Positions 1-10,721 of a DNA stretch of 64,000 nt are shown here, piece by piece. Source of the stretch: Bathynomus jamesi (taxonomy: Eukaryota > Arthropoda > Malacostraca > Isopoda > Cirolanidae); assembly GCA_023014485.1 (NCBI GenBank), contig JAJOZX010002571.1, positions 317,001-381,000 of the forward strand, read 5' to 3'. The position numbers and the translations under genes were made by a program. Position 1 is the first letter of the stretch; every line of letters starts with the position of its first letter. The notes beneath the pieces were generated by a model. It saw only the letters and a program-made list of their open reading frames with translations. It had not been told where the DNA came from and made no database searches.

Positions 1-619
1 CAGGGGACGACTCAGGTGCCTGCGGAGGAGCATGCCCTCCGAAGCGAAGTAGGGGGAGGACCAACATCATGACAGCCGGACTGGCAGCCACACTTGACAG
101 GACACAGATCTCCTCCAGGAGAGCCGCCTACATATTGACGGAAGCGGCAGCAGTCTCGGATGGAATGTGGAAGAGCTGAACATAAACCGCAACCCCATTC
201 AGTGACTCTGGGCTTGGCACCGATCGGAGACGGCACAAAAGATGAAGGTCTCCTCGTCACCCATTGGGACGGGAAGTTTATGGAGGACTTGACGAGCAGG
301 AAGCACGTAGAGCATCTTCCAATCATTGTTTCGTGGCAAGGAGTTGAGAAGCTTCTTGGGGTCCCAAAGCTTCACACAGGAACCAGGGAGGCTCAAGCAT
401 CCGCTGTTGTTGCTTGCCTGCAGGAGTGGGGTATCAATGACCAGGTTCAAACTCTGTGTTTTGATACAACAGCATCCAACACAGGACATCGCTCCGGAGC
501 CTGCTGCCTGATTGAACAGAAGCTGGAAAGAGATCTTCTCTACCTTGCTTGTCATCACCACATCTTGGAACTGGTGATCGGAGTGGCTTTCAAGGCCGCA
601 CTGCAAGTTCCATCAACAG
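1..619 (+). pseudogene. hAT-like transposase copy 3, 5' part (split by Gypsy-A)
   Basis: This is the middle of a transposase gene whose left end lies outside the window. Frames used are about 2-160 (a block like LDRT..SSRRAAYIL), then a frame change, then 190-619. Visible motifs are a first acidic site THWDGK, a GVEKLLGVPKL block, a second acidic site FDTTASNTG and the CHHHILE motif. These match copies 1, 2 and 5 in order. The reading is interrupted at 619 by the Gypsy-A LTR and resumes at 31127. A frameshift and nonsense codons mark it as inactive. The order D, D, C-x-x-H resembles the RNase H fold of hAT transposases. Assignment to hAT proper is inference. Confidence 0.75.
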
Positions 620-2012
620 TGTGGTGGGATTCAGTTAACCTAACAGCCACACCAGACAAAATATAGTCATTTTTATTTTTTTTAGGCCTCCACAAAACCA
701 GGCTGCTCACCTTGAAGGGTTGTTGGATCCAGGCTCACTGCTCAGACCTCCGATTCCACAACTGCTGGCTCGTACCACCAACAGTTTCTCACTTGGTTTA
801 CAGTTCTTACAAGAGTAGCTTCCTTCTGTTAGTGTTTCAATATTTTTGGCATCCTTTTCTTGACAAAATTTATGGTTCTTTTGGTTTAATAATGGTCTTC
901 AGTTTCTCAGACAGATCTAGCTTGAATTTAGTTCCTTCCTTATTAATCTTTATTCCTTCTTGTTAAATATTTTAACTATGTATTTTCTTTTTCTTTTTTT
1001 GACACTTCCACAAACACCAGATTGTTTTCCCCACTTCCTACCACACTCAAAACTTGAGTTTTGATACACACGCCGATCTTTTGTTAAGATATTAACAATT
1101 TAGTACTAATGCCATTTGCTAACAGGTTTTAACAAGTGAGAGTCATTTTTAGAGATCTTTCGTACTAATAATAATAATAAATTGCTTTCTTATACAGTCA
1201 TTAGATTATCTTAATTCTTATTCTTTTAATTTTTTTTTAAATTTATCAAACAAATGTTTTATTCCTCATTCCTTGCTCACAGGTTTTACAAACAATTGTC
1301 TTTATCTTTAACTTTATAACTTATTATTTAATCTTTATTCAAAACTTATTAACAATTCAATAAGTAATCTTTAATGTTCTTTCTTATTCTTTATTACTTT
1401 ATTAACATACAGTCAACCCTCGCTATAACGGACCCCGTTAGAGCGGATATCGGATAAACCGGACACACCACTGGCGACGTTAACCAGGAAAAGAAGAAGC
1501 GTGTGACCCTGTCAGTGACCCAGAAGCTGGAATTAATCAAGAAGTTAGAGGCGGGTGGTTCGGTGGCCAAGGTGTGCGCGGAGTATGGCGTGAAAAAGCA
1601 CTGTTTCCGACATTCGTAAGGCCAAGAACAAGCTAACTTTTATATTTTTATTATATTTCATTATTTTCTGTATCATTTATCATGTATCGTGTTCAGCAGA
1701 CAGTGCACAGTACTGTATATAGTATCTCCATTACCGTATCGTATACGTATACCGTAGGTTACCAGTACCGTCGGTTATATCGGACAATCGGTTATATCGG
1801 ACACCTTTTCCCCCCTATTAGTCCGTTATAACGAGGGTTGACTGTACTTAATAATTAATCTTTATTCCTCTGGAAAGAAAGAGAGAACCATTAAAATCTT
1901 ATCTATAACTATTTCAATCAACAATAAATAAATTTAATATATAAATAATAATAATCAAGGCCATGGGGAAAGGGCTGACAACTCAAAGGGGAAAAAGGGT
2001 TCACCCTCCACA
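620..2012 (-). repeat. Gypsy-A LTR (3' LTR on the minus strand)
   Basis: It begins TGTGGTGGGATT and ends CCCTCCACA, and is repeated at 30160-31122. It holds a 435-bp pogo-like insertion at 1410-1844; without it the LTR is about 955 bp. The two LTRs differ at scattered positions, by eye a few percent. Confidence 0.93.
1410..1844. mobile_element. pogo/Tigger-like nonautonomous element in the Gypsy-A LTR
   Basis: Termini CAGTCAACCCTCGCTATAAC and its inverted partner are flanked by TA (1408-1409, 1845-1846); the intact LTR shows a single TA. Inside, about 1485-1630 on the plus strand encodes a CENP-B-type helix-turn-helix start (TQKLELIKKLEAGGSVAKVC) with a frameshift. It is a remnant of the N-terminal DNA-binding domain of a Tigger-like transposase. 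Confidence 0.88.
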
Positions 2013-2024
2013 TCTCCCCCCCAA
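2013..2024 (-). other. Gypsy-A polypurine tract
   Basis: Immediately inside the 3' LTR the minus strand reads a purine run of seven or more G followed by AGA. It is positioned as the plus-strand primer for reverse transcription. Confidence 0.65.
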
Positions 2025-2068
2025 GCTCCTTTCCACCTGTCTTGCCATACAGCCTGCACACCTACTAT

Positions 2069-2311
2069 ATGAGGCGTTGCGTGGAAGAAGGGTGACCTAG
2101 CCAAAATCAAATCTTTGAGAAAAATGCATTTTAAGTTGGAGAGGTATTTAGCGACAATTAGGTAGAAGAAGGGCGACCTAGCCATTTTTGGTGAAAATGA
2201 ATTATTGCTGTTTTCAGTAGCTTAATATATTATATTAAGCTACTGAAAATCAGCAATAATTCATTTTCACAAAAAATGGCTAGGTCGCCCTTCCTCCACG
2301 CAACGCCTCAT
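2069..2311. mobile_element. Hairpin MITE, copy 1 (ATGAGGCGTTG family)
   Basis: This element of about 243 bp has ends ATGAGGCGTTGCGTGG and the inverted match. The right two thirds (about 2165-2290) form a nearly perfect inverted repeat around TAATATATTATATTA. A second copy with the same structure lies at 42020-42265. It has no coding capacity and a TA-rich target, so a Tc1/mariner relation is possible but unproven. Confidence 0.85.
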
Positions 2312-3010
2312 ATTATCCTAAATATTGTTCTCTCTTCCTTTCCTTTGCCCTCCTTCCACACCTACTCTCAAGTCCTAATCCTCTATAATTTTTGTACAAA
2401 ATATTCATTAACTTAATTATTTACATAGATACAATTTTTTTTTTTTTAATGTACAAAAATTTTTTTTGTAAAATTTTTTTTTTTTTATATACAAATTTTC
2501 TTTTTCCCATCTAAATCATTAATTAGATACATGGCTATCATAAGAATAATAAATATTTACAAATTTAACTTTATAATTCATTCATCCACTTATTTATTTT
2601 TTTAAAATTATAATTCAGTTATTTAAGTTGTACACGTAAACCTAGTCACCTTCTGTGAAAGTACATACATTAATAAATATAGTAAACATTTAAACATTCA
2701 ATATTTAGGACTAACAGCTGACAAACAATTACTTTCTCTTTAATAATTTACGTTATACTTAAAATTATATCTACAATTTCATTTTTTAATAGTTATTTAC
2801 AATTATTTACATTACAAGGAATGAGGTTGAAACCTGCAAGGTGGCAAGTCACCAGAGCCAGGGATCAACAGGTCTGGGGAACTCACCCAGACACCTTCCT
2901 CCCTCATGCACAGCCCAGCTTCTGGCCCCAAACTGTAGGCTGCCACCTGGTTGAGTTTTCAACCACTTGCTCTCTCACACATCATACTATACTACTCTTT
3001 TTTCTACAGG
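2312..3010. other. Gypsy-A internal 3' noncoding sequence
   Basis: AT-rich sequence with poly-T/poly-A runs (2430-2500) and a short GC-richer stretch at 2821-2960. No convincing coding region was seen on either strand. It lies between the Gypsy-A 3' LTR and the A1 insertion. Confidence 0.6.
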
Positions 3011-3019
3011 ACACTACAC

Positions 3020-3272
3020 TAGGCCTGTTCAAAAATCAACTTTTTCTTATTTTCATAGGTTTCTGTACATTTTCCCATGCTTTTTGACCTGAAAAAGCCG
3101 AAAATCACAACTATTTTGACCTAGGATGTTGGGAAGCATTGCCGCATGGAGCTTTAAATTTTCTGCCTTGAAATCGGCCAAAGTGCCAATTCCGGGGTCC
3201 CTTGAATTATGTTTTGCACTTTAACTTTTGATCTAAACAAGATAGAGCAACAAATTAGGTATCAAATGAAAG
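3020..3272 (+). repeat. A1 copy 1 left terminal inverted repeat
   Basis: This 253-bp repeat is inverted at 18680-18932 with scattered mismatches. It starts TAGGCCTGTTCAAAAATC. An AAT microsatellite (about 3285-3346) follows it directly. Confidence 0.9.
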
Positions 3273-3284
3273 AACATAAAATTA

Positions 3285-3287
3285 ATA

Positions 3288-3346
<59 letters not shown>
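3285..3346. repeat. (AAT)n microsatellite
   Basis: A run of AAT triplets lies between the left TIR and a 3' splice-site-like TTTTTCAG at the 5' side of the A1 coding region. Copy 2 has an equivalent but interrupted run at about 46030-46110. Confidence 0.9.
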
Positions 3347-3347
<1 letters not shown>

Positions 3348-3421
3348 TATCTATCATTTTTCAGGAAACAACAGAAACTCAATCAGAATCTAGAAAACCA
3401 TCTACAAGTTACAACTTCACA

Positions 3422-3965
3422 ATGGCATTAAGCAAGGAGCTGAGGGAGCTCCATGGGCGCACAGTTGATATCTCAGAACCTCCACGTACTGTCCACAGGC
3501 AGGTGTTCCAGTATTTCCTTAATCTTCAGAATTTACCGGAAAATGCAGGGAGGCCCATGGTACAAGACCTTGCATATGAAACAGTTGAATCTATCATCCC
3601 ATTCTGGCAGATGGCTAGGATCAAGACAATGACCAAGTACAACGCAATGAAGCTCTTCATGAAACTACATGAGAAACATCGTGCTCTGGTGAAAAGCAAA
3701 GGAAGAGCAAGTAACCCTGGAGGAAAAAGAGGAGCATTTGTGCTGGAATTAGACAGCCTGTTCGATATAGGAGCTCCAGATGCAATCCAGGAAATACAGA
3801 ACAACAGACTGTTATCCAGAGAGAAGAAAGATGAGGATATCAGGTTCTACGAAGACCAAAAGACTGAGAGGAAAGGTCATATGTCTGGTCATGACAAGAT
3901 TTTTGAGACAAGATCCCTGCAGCAAGCAGCGAGGAATGAAAGACTGCAGCATAGACAAGAACAAG
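3422..3965 (+). CDS. A1 transposase copy 1, exon 1
   Basis: ATG at 3422 (MALSKELREL). The exon has no zinc finger. It contains a PFWQMARIKTMTKYNAMKLF block (N-terminal, possibly DNA binding), LFDIGAPDAI, and a charged segment (FYEDQKTERKGHM) that parallels FLDQRSERK in copy 4. It ends with phase-1 G before donor GTAAAA. Relative to copy 2 it lacks 99 bp (33 codons) after HRQV, in frame. It also carries an extra A near 3700, so residues around 95-110 are read in a different frame from copy 2; which version is ancestral is unclear. Confidence 0.8.
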
Positions 3966-4073
3966 GTAAAACTAATTACTTTGAACGTTACAAAAAGTTT
4001 TAAGTTTTACTCCATTGCGATATTTAGCATGTACTTAACAATTACTGTCTTAACATGTTGTACTATTTTACAG

Positions 4074-4541
4074 CTGCAGCAGAACAAGAGGCAGTTGTTC
4101 ATGTGGATGACATTACCTGGGGTGACTCAACTGACAATGACGCTAACACAGAGGACATGGATTACCATCAGCCTCGTCCTGGATGTTCTCACCATCAAGA
4201 CACTGTGACTAGTGTGACTTTGACATTTCCAAGGAAGGTCATGGAATGTGATGTCATCTGCAATACAGCTGATCATCTTGGTTTATCAGACAATCAAGTT
4301 ACTGCCATGGTTTCTGCCACCTTGAAAGCTGGAGGGGCTGATCTGGATAACTTCGTCATCTCAACCTCAACAACACGTCGCAACAGAATGCTGTCCAGGT
4401 ATAATATCAGCCAGAGTCACATGTCCAAGTTTTGTGAAAAAAAACCACAGTACGCTGCCTTACACTGGGATGGAAAGTTGCTCAAAGATGTCTTGGGCAG
4501 TGAACCTGGAAGTACCTCAGAGACTTTAGCTGTGCTAGTGT
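4074..4541 (+). CDS. A1 transposase copy 1, exon 2 first part
   Basis: The exon starts after acceptor TTTTACAG; joining to 3965 preserves the frame. It holds an acidic linker (WGDSTDNDANTEDMD), a block KVMECDVICNTADHLGLSDN, RRNRMLSRYNIS and the first candidate catalytic Asp in ALHWDGKLLKDVLG near 4465. It is cut at 4541 by the Gypsy-B 5' LTR. The coding frame resumes exactly at 17178 after the TSD GTGT. Without Gypsy-B the gene would be an open frame of about 759 codons. Confidence 0.85.
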
Positions 4542-6063
4542 TGAGATGGTATGGTTAACTAAAAATGTTTTTCTTCTCTTTTTAATTGATAATAACAGAT
4601 TTGAAACTCTCTCAGTATAGAGAACAAGAAGCAGCTTGAGGCAATCATATGTCCATTTCAAGAGACGGGAAAGCATCTCACTTCTCCTTGATGGTGTGGT
4701 AGGTGATCCAGTCTTGTTTTTACCATTGGTGTTTTGTATTGCTTAACCATTAGCTATAAGAACCATGTCTCACATATTTGGATCACTTAAAATTATCATG
4801 TAAATATCATAATCATTTCTGAATGCCTGATTTCCTTTATAAAGACCGTGTTGAAAAACCTAACTTCAGTTATCAATATGCATCACAATGGATTTTGAGC
4901 TTTCTCAGGCTGTGAACTAAATTGTACCTTTAACTGCCTTATGAGCAACATATTAATGCAAATACATATCCCAAAATTTTAGACCATTAATTATCATTGT
5001 CAGTTTTGCTCCCTTTTCTGGCATCATTGCACTCATGGATTCCTGTGAGTCCACTGATGACAGTGCTAGGGGGATAATCTCTAAATGTTGTTGGTTTTTT
5101 TTCTTTATCAGGGATTTGTTTTTGGCTGGGACATTTGCTTATTGAAGTGAATTTGGACAAAGCTTTTTCTTCCCCAATGCCTGCACAAATGCTGAAGCCA
5201 GTGTTCACATATTTTTTTGTTATAAACATTGCTTTTGTGTACTGATTGAGCCAAGAATACATTTAATGATTGTGAGATGAAGTGGAGTTTAAAATGACAC
5301 ATCTGGGACTTATCAGGTTTATACAATTTGGGTAACACTCATTGACCTTACCCTAGTAACTAATATTCTTTGTTTTTTTGCATTAGTTATGTAAGTTATT
5401 TTTTTTTGTAAGTCTTGTCTCCTTTGTGTGGTAATGGGCTGGTGATGGCCAATAATTTAATGGTTTTATTTTATGTTGACATTTTTGTGTGTGGTATGGG
5501 ACTAATGATGTTTGTTTCTTTTGTTTTGTAGTAATTTTTTTTCAAGTGCTTAGTTGGTTCTGAAACACATTGGTGTATGATCAATAAAATTGTTCAGATC
5601 TTCTTTAGTTACCTGTAAAAACTTGCCTGCTGATGCAGTTAACCTTGTAAGTGTTATTATTGTTTCGTTGATTAAATTAAGCAAAGGACATTTTACTTTT
5701 CTTAAATCCTCCCACCATAAGCCGAAGAGTAAGTCGTTAAAAGAGGCAGACTGGCTATGCTCCAGAGATCTTAAAGGTGAGAACCCAGTTTCAGATTGGT
5801 AGGAGCTGCCTATCTGACATAATCTCAACCACACTAAAATTGGTAACTTGCTCACCTCATTTCTCTCATTCTTAGCAGTGCAGGTGGTGCTGAGTCAAAG
5901 GATTTTTATTAAGGCCCTCTGGGTGGTTCTCACTGGCAGCTAAATCTCCCATCTCCGCAACCAGCCGCAGCTGCCGTGACCCCACTAACAGAGTATCCGG
6001 TAGGTGAGTAACGCAAACGCATCTTTACACAGATACACTTACCGGCATCGCGCCCCCGTTTCA
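4542..6063 (+). repeat. Gypsy-B 5' LTR
   Basis: 1522-bp LTR with TG...CA ends. It differs from the 3' LTR by very few substitutions and lacks a segment of about 70 bp present at about 15648-15718 in the 3' copy. Short ORFs inside are identical in both LTRs and look non-functional. Confidence 0.95.
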
Positions 6064-6064
6064 C

Positions 6065-6082
6065 TGGTGCCCAGACCCGGGA
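6065..6082 (+). other. Gypsy-B primer binding site
   Basis: TGGTGCCCAGACCCGGGA starts 1 bp after the 5' LTR. The TGG start and location fit a tRNA PBS. I cannot assign the tRNA without a tRNA set from the species. Confidence 0.7.
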
Positions 6083-6221
6083 AGATTGAAGGGAAACATC
6101 AATAGAGAGCATTAGCATTGACTAGAAGCCCCTATTCTCTTGCCGGTATTCCCAGCACTCACCACACTGCACAAGAACAGTTGAGAAACAGAATTATTCA
6201 CACAAGAGCAAACAATAGAGA

Positions 6222-7827
6222 ATGGGTGACACAACAGGTCTTGCCAGTCAATTTACCACCACTATCACCACTGCTGTGGCTTCATCAACAGTCACTGTAA
6301 GCACAATAGCTAGTCCCATCTTGACTTCTGGCACTAATTTCCCATATAACCATGACAGGGGTGGCAGTAGGGAAATAGCTGCTACTTTACAGCCAATAGG
6401 AACAACCCCTGAGAGACCAGCATGTCCGTCACCACCTATGGCAGGAACTCCTAAGGATGGGGGCATTGACCAACCATCATTGGCAATTCTTCAGCAAATG
6501 GTTATGCAGAATGCTCAGACCATGGCCATGATGTCTCAAATACTGGCTAATAGCCATACACCTAAGGTTCTTCCACCGGAAAAATACTGCCTGAGTGAAG
6601 GACATGATTTTCATGAGTTTGTGAGAACCTTTGAGAAATATTTTGAGCAAGAATATCCAGGTTCCCTTGAAAGGATGGGATCCCTTTTAGCTAATTACCT
6701 CGATGGCTCTGCCTTAGAAATTTATCGAGTAATGCGGAAGTCTACTAGTGATTATGGGACACTGAAGGCTCATTTAATATCCTGGTATGAGAAAGAGCAA
6801 AGAAAGAAAGAAGAAAGTCAGAGTCAGGACTTTATGGAGGCTACCAAGCACTCACATGAGACTGTCTCTGCTTATGCCCTTAGAGTAATAACCCTAGCCT
6901 GTCAGTGCTTCCCTGGTATGGATGTCACTCAACTCCGTATAGTTAAAGATAGGTTTATATCTGGGTTGCCCTTGGAGTTGAGGCAGGAGCTGACCAGGAT
7001 CATCCATACTCAAAGGACCTTACTAGGAATGAAGATCTCGTGGGAGAAGCTTGTGGCACTAGCAGACTTAAATTCCACAGAGTCCCCCTTGGCAGGTCAA
7101 GCTGGAACCACCACTAGAGGCACCCAAGAAACATCCCCACCAGTGGGTCAGTGGCAGACATCCCAATCCTCTGTGAAGCCAATCTGAAATGGCCAATGTG
7201 GCACATCTAGCACCAGCCCTTCCTACAGCTCAAGCAGCACCCCCATTGAATCAGTGTGCTTATCCACCTTCTTCATGGAATTGGCCACCTAACTATATTG
7301 AACAAATCCCACACCAGTCAACACACACACCATATCTGAGTTCACCACCAGTTGTATTAAAGCAAGAACTACCCATGGTTGCCCCTCAGTCTACTGCAAC
7401 AAACAGTCAAGGAAGGCTAAGGGGGCCCAATGGAAGAAAAGTGAGAACTGCAGCAAACTTCCCTAGGGGTCAGTCTCACCCACCAGCCAATAACTTTCAG
7501 CAAGTTGCAGCAGCACCAAGAGACCACAGGACATGTACCCATTGTCAGCAGTCAGGGCATACAAAGGGTCAATGTCCCTCGCGTCCTTTATGTCATTGGT
7601 GTGGAAAGCGGGGTCATCTCCATCAAGATTGCTATACTGCCAGGAACATTTGCATACGTTGTAAGCAACATGGACATAGCCCTGCACAGTGTCCTACTCA
7701 GAAGAACTATTTAATGGAGAGGCCACAATGCCCAAGTTGTGGAGGACCACATTTGGGTCAAGATTGCATGAGTGACCAAGGGTTGGTCCCACCACCACAA
7801 GAACTAGCACCAGAATTGGGAAACTAG
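6222..7827 (+). CDS. gag: Gypsy-B gag (capsid and nucleocapsid, with frame change)
   Basis: ATG at 6222 opens a 321-codon frame. It has a low-complexity Thr/Ser start, then a capsid-like region (KYCLSEGHDFHEFVRTFEKY; FMEATKHSHETVSAYALRV) typical of Ty3/Gypsy Gag. A stop at 7185-7187 is followed at once by a second frame (7189-7827). That frame holds three CCHC knuckles (CTHCQQSGHTKGQC, CHWCGKRGHLHQDC, CIRCKQHGHSPAQC) and a CPSCGGPHLGQDC variant. The break could be a one-base mutation or a programmed frame change. Capsid assembly and RNA binding are inferred from the family. Confidence 0.85.
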
Positions 7828-7869
7828 ATAGCTCTGTCATGGAAGGCCGCATGCCAGAGCTACCCCAGC

Positions 7870-8658
7870 ATGCTAGCAATGAACGGTCTTTTGGAGGCAT
7901 CATTGCTTCCCAGGAAGCAACACCATCAGCAATATCCATTAGCAAGTCAGATTGCACACAACTACCTTGAGGCCCCCCAGAGTGAGACTGAAGATGAGAC
8001 AGTGGAAGATGTTGAACAAGTTGGAACCCTAGAGAGGGATGAAGAGCAGCCAGTGAACACTGAAGATGAATTGGCTGAAGTTCTGGACCTGAGACAAGAG
8101 CAGCAATCAAGCAATGCCTTAGTCATCCGGCCAAGAATAAAAAGCTCTCCCCACACAGGCCCATTGTCAGCTCTTGTGGATACAGGTGCTGCAGTCAGTT
8201 TGATGTCAGCTTCATGTTACCATCAACTTCCCTCTGATAAATTCCCACTAAAGGAAGTACCTCTCAAGGGGATTAGGGGTATAGGTAAACACATTGTACC
8301 AGTTCTGGGTGGTTGTACAGTCACACTCATGTTTCCCAATTTTGAAACACAACCAATTGAGTTTGTGGTTGTGAGAGACCATGTCTCAGACTTTGATCTG
8401 ATCTGTGGGGTAAACATGTTACAGACTGATAGTTTGCTTCCTGACTTGGCTAAACGAGAACTCCTCACTCGGAAGGGAAGCCAACTTATCACAGTTGCCC
8501 AAGATGCTCAACAGCCACTTCCAACCAGCCTTGAATGTGAAAGTGTGGAAGATGTTGAAGTTGCGCCCCGCACCTGTCAAATGATAGAGGCATGTTTCCG
8601 CCTCCAAGGATACAACCCTGATCATGAGTTAACTTATTTGGAAAGTAACTCCTCGTAA
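7870..8658 (+). CDS. Gypsy-B aspartic protease (retropepsin) region
   Basis: The frame carries an acidic N-terminal stretch (SETEDETVEDVEQV) and then the retropepsin active site ALVDTGAAVSLMS near residues 97-109. A downstream DLICGVNMLQTDSLL block fits the second conserved hydrophobic strand. It stops at 8658, and RT begins in another frame at 8664, so Pro-RT expression would need a frame change or the break is a mutation. It would process the Gag-Pol polyprotein. Confidence 0.85.
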   Translation: MLAMNGLLEASLLPRKQHHQQYPLASQIAHNYLEAPQSETEDETVEDVEQVGTLERDEEQPVNTEDELAEVLDLRQEQQSSNALVIRPRIKSSPHTGPLSALVDTGAAVSLMSASCYHQLPSDKFPLKEVPLKGIRGIGKHIVPVLGGCTVTLMFPNFETQPIEFVVVRDHVSDFDLICGVNMLQTDSLLPDLAKRELLTRKGSQLITVAQDAQQPLPTSLECESVEDVEVAPRTCQMIEACFRLQGYNPDHELTYLESNSS

Positions 8659-8663
8659 AAGAT

Positions 8664-10721
8664 TTGATTATACAACCTGGATTAATGAATGTCACAGAAG
8701 ACAACTTTTTGGTTGCGGTATTCAACCTTGGAGACTTCTCACAGAAGATCTCCAGAGGAAACTTAATTGGGAAGGCTATGAAATTGCAGGGTAAGGACTC
8801 ACTGGTACATCTGGTGGACTTCACTGACAGTTCAAAAACTTCTAAAAATCAGGAGGACTGGACTTCACAAATGATGGTTGATGCTTTTGAGTTGACAAAT
8901 ACATCTCTCTCAGCAGAACAAAAGGACCAGTTAGTCCAGTTGTTGCTGTGCCACCAAGGAGCTATTAGTCATGGTGATGGGGATGTTGGCCACACAACCA
9001 TTATCAAGCATCAGATTGAAACAGAACACAGGCTTCCAGTCCATATCCCAGTAAGGCGAGTCCAAGGACCTGTACTGCAGGACATTGAAGAGCACTGCCA
9101 ACAGCTGGAGGAAGATGGTATCATCAGACGAAGTTTCTCCCCATACTCTGCACCTGTCGTGCCAATTAAGAAAAGTGATGGGTCAATACGGTTATGCATT
9201 GATTATCGAGAGCTCAACAAAATAACAAAACGAGATTGCTTTCCATTACCTAATTTGATTGACACTCTCTTCAATTTGCATGGAATGCAATACTTTTCTA
9301 CCATTGATTTAGTCAAAGGGTATTATCAGGTTGAGATGGAGGAATCCAGTGTTGAGAAAACTGCATTCTCCACCCCTCTTTCCCATTGGGAATTTCTCAG
9401 AATGCCGTTTGGGGTGAAAAATGGTCCAGCTACCTTTCAACGAGCCATGATGATGGCATTATCTGGGATCCCATGGACTCAATGCATGGTCTACCTTGAT
9501 GATATAATGGTAGTAAGCCGCACCTTCCCTGAACATCTTGAAATTCTGGGAAAGGTCTTGCATGCCTTGGAATCTAATGGTTTTAAGATCAAACCCTCAA
9601 AGACTGAGCTTTGCCAAGAGGAAGTGACATTCCTGGGACATCAGGTGTCATCCAAGGGGATGGTCCCACTGGTAAAGAACCTAGAAGGTATTGCCAAGTT
9701 TCCAATCCCAAACACCATCAGAAGACTCCGCCAATTCTTAGGGATGGTTAATTTCTATCGCCGACACATCCAAAATTGCTCAGAGATAGCAAAGCCTCTT
9801 AGTGAACTTACAGGCCGCAAGACGCTGACTTGGACAGCGAGTTGCCAGACTGCGTTTGATAAACTAAAGGAGGCCTTAGTTAGTCCGATCTTGTTGACAT
9901 ACCCTGATAGGTCAAAGGAAGCTAAACCCCTACAGCTCCATGTAGATGCTTCTAACATTGGAGCTGGGGCTTGCTTGTCCCAAGAGCAGGAAGGAAATAA
10001 TAGGCCCATAGCCTTTGTTTCAACCACATTCAATAGGGCTGAACAAAAGTACTCAACCACTGAACGAGAATTAGCTGCTATTCGATGGGCTGTGAGGACC
10101 CTAAAACCCTTCCTTTATGGAATTAAAGTTAAAATTTTTACTGATCATCAACCTTTAACCTTCCTTTACAATATGCCATTAGTAAATAACAGAGTTGCTC
10201 GCACACTGGAAGAGCTGAGTAGCATTGAATATGAGCTAGTGTACATACCTGGGAAACAGAATTGTATCGCAGATGCACTATCCAGGTCTCCAATTGACAA
10301 TTGTCAAGAATCATTGGATCAATATGACAACCGATCAAATGCCACTCCAAAAGGATTCATAAAGACTGAAGTCCCAGGGGGAGGAGATTCCCTCTTTTAT
10401 TGTCTATCCTTGTGGAGTAGTGGCACAATGGATCATCATAGGGAAATCAGAGAAGCAACAGTAGCAGAACTAATTAACAGGCGAAATAAGTATGGGATCT
10501 CTTCTGATAAAGCTATCACCCGTCAGCTGAATCTGATGAAACATGTTGGTCAGATCCCAACCCCACGGTTGATCCAAGTTTATAGTGATATGAATAAGGT
10601 AGAGATTTGGGTATATCATGGAGATCGAGCTCCCTTAAAGTATGGTTCTGACAACTACCATGATCGGTGTTATCTGCAGTGCCTCGCTGGGATCCATTAC
10701 AATTGGTTAAACCCTATACAC
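8664..10721 (+). CDS. pol: Gypsy-B reverse transcriptase, RNase H and OTU-like domain
   Basis: RT: LCIDYRELNKIT, FSTIDLVKGYYQVEM, FGVKNGPATFQRAM and the YLDD catalytic motif near 9500. Connection: RRLRQFLGMVNFYRRHI. RNase H: LHVDASNIGAGACLSQ, STTERELAAIRWAV, FTDHQPL and CIADALSR. After RNase H an additional domain (about 10350-10721) reads PGGGDSLFYCLS ... VEIWVYHGDRAPLKY ... LAGIHYNWL. This fits the OTU cysteine-protease fold, but with Ser in the catalytic Cys position. The frame is cut at 10722 by copy 4 and is in register with the integrase frame after 13197. Confidence 0.9.

Noticed and set aside
12..326. Minus-strand frames at 12-326 and 199-606
   Set aside because: They are shadows of the copy 3 transposase reading on the plus strand.
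5590..5802. Short identical frames in both Gypsy-B LTRs (5550-5855, 16650-16964, 5590-5802, 16699-16911)
   Set aside because: They are conserved only because the LTRs are near-identical copies; no domain or start context is convincing.
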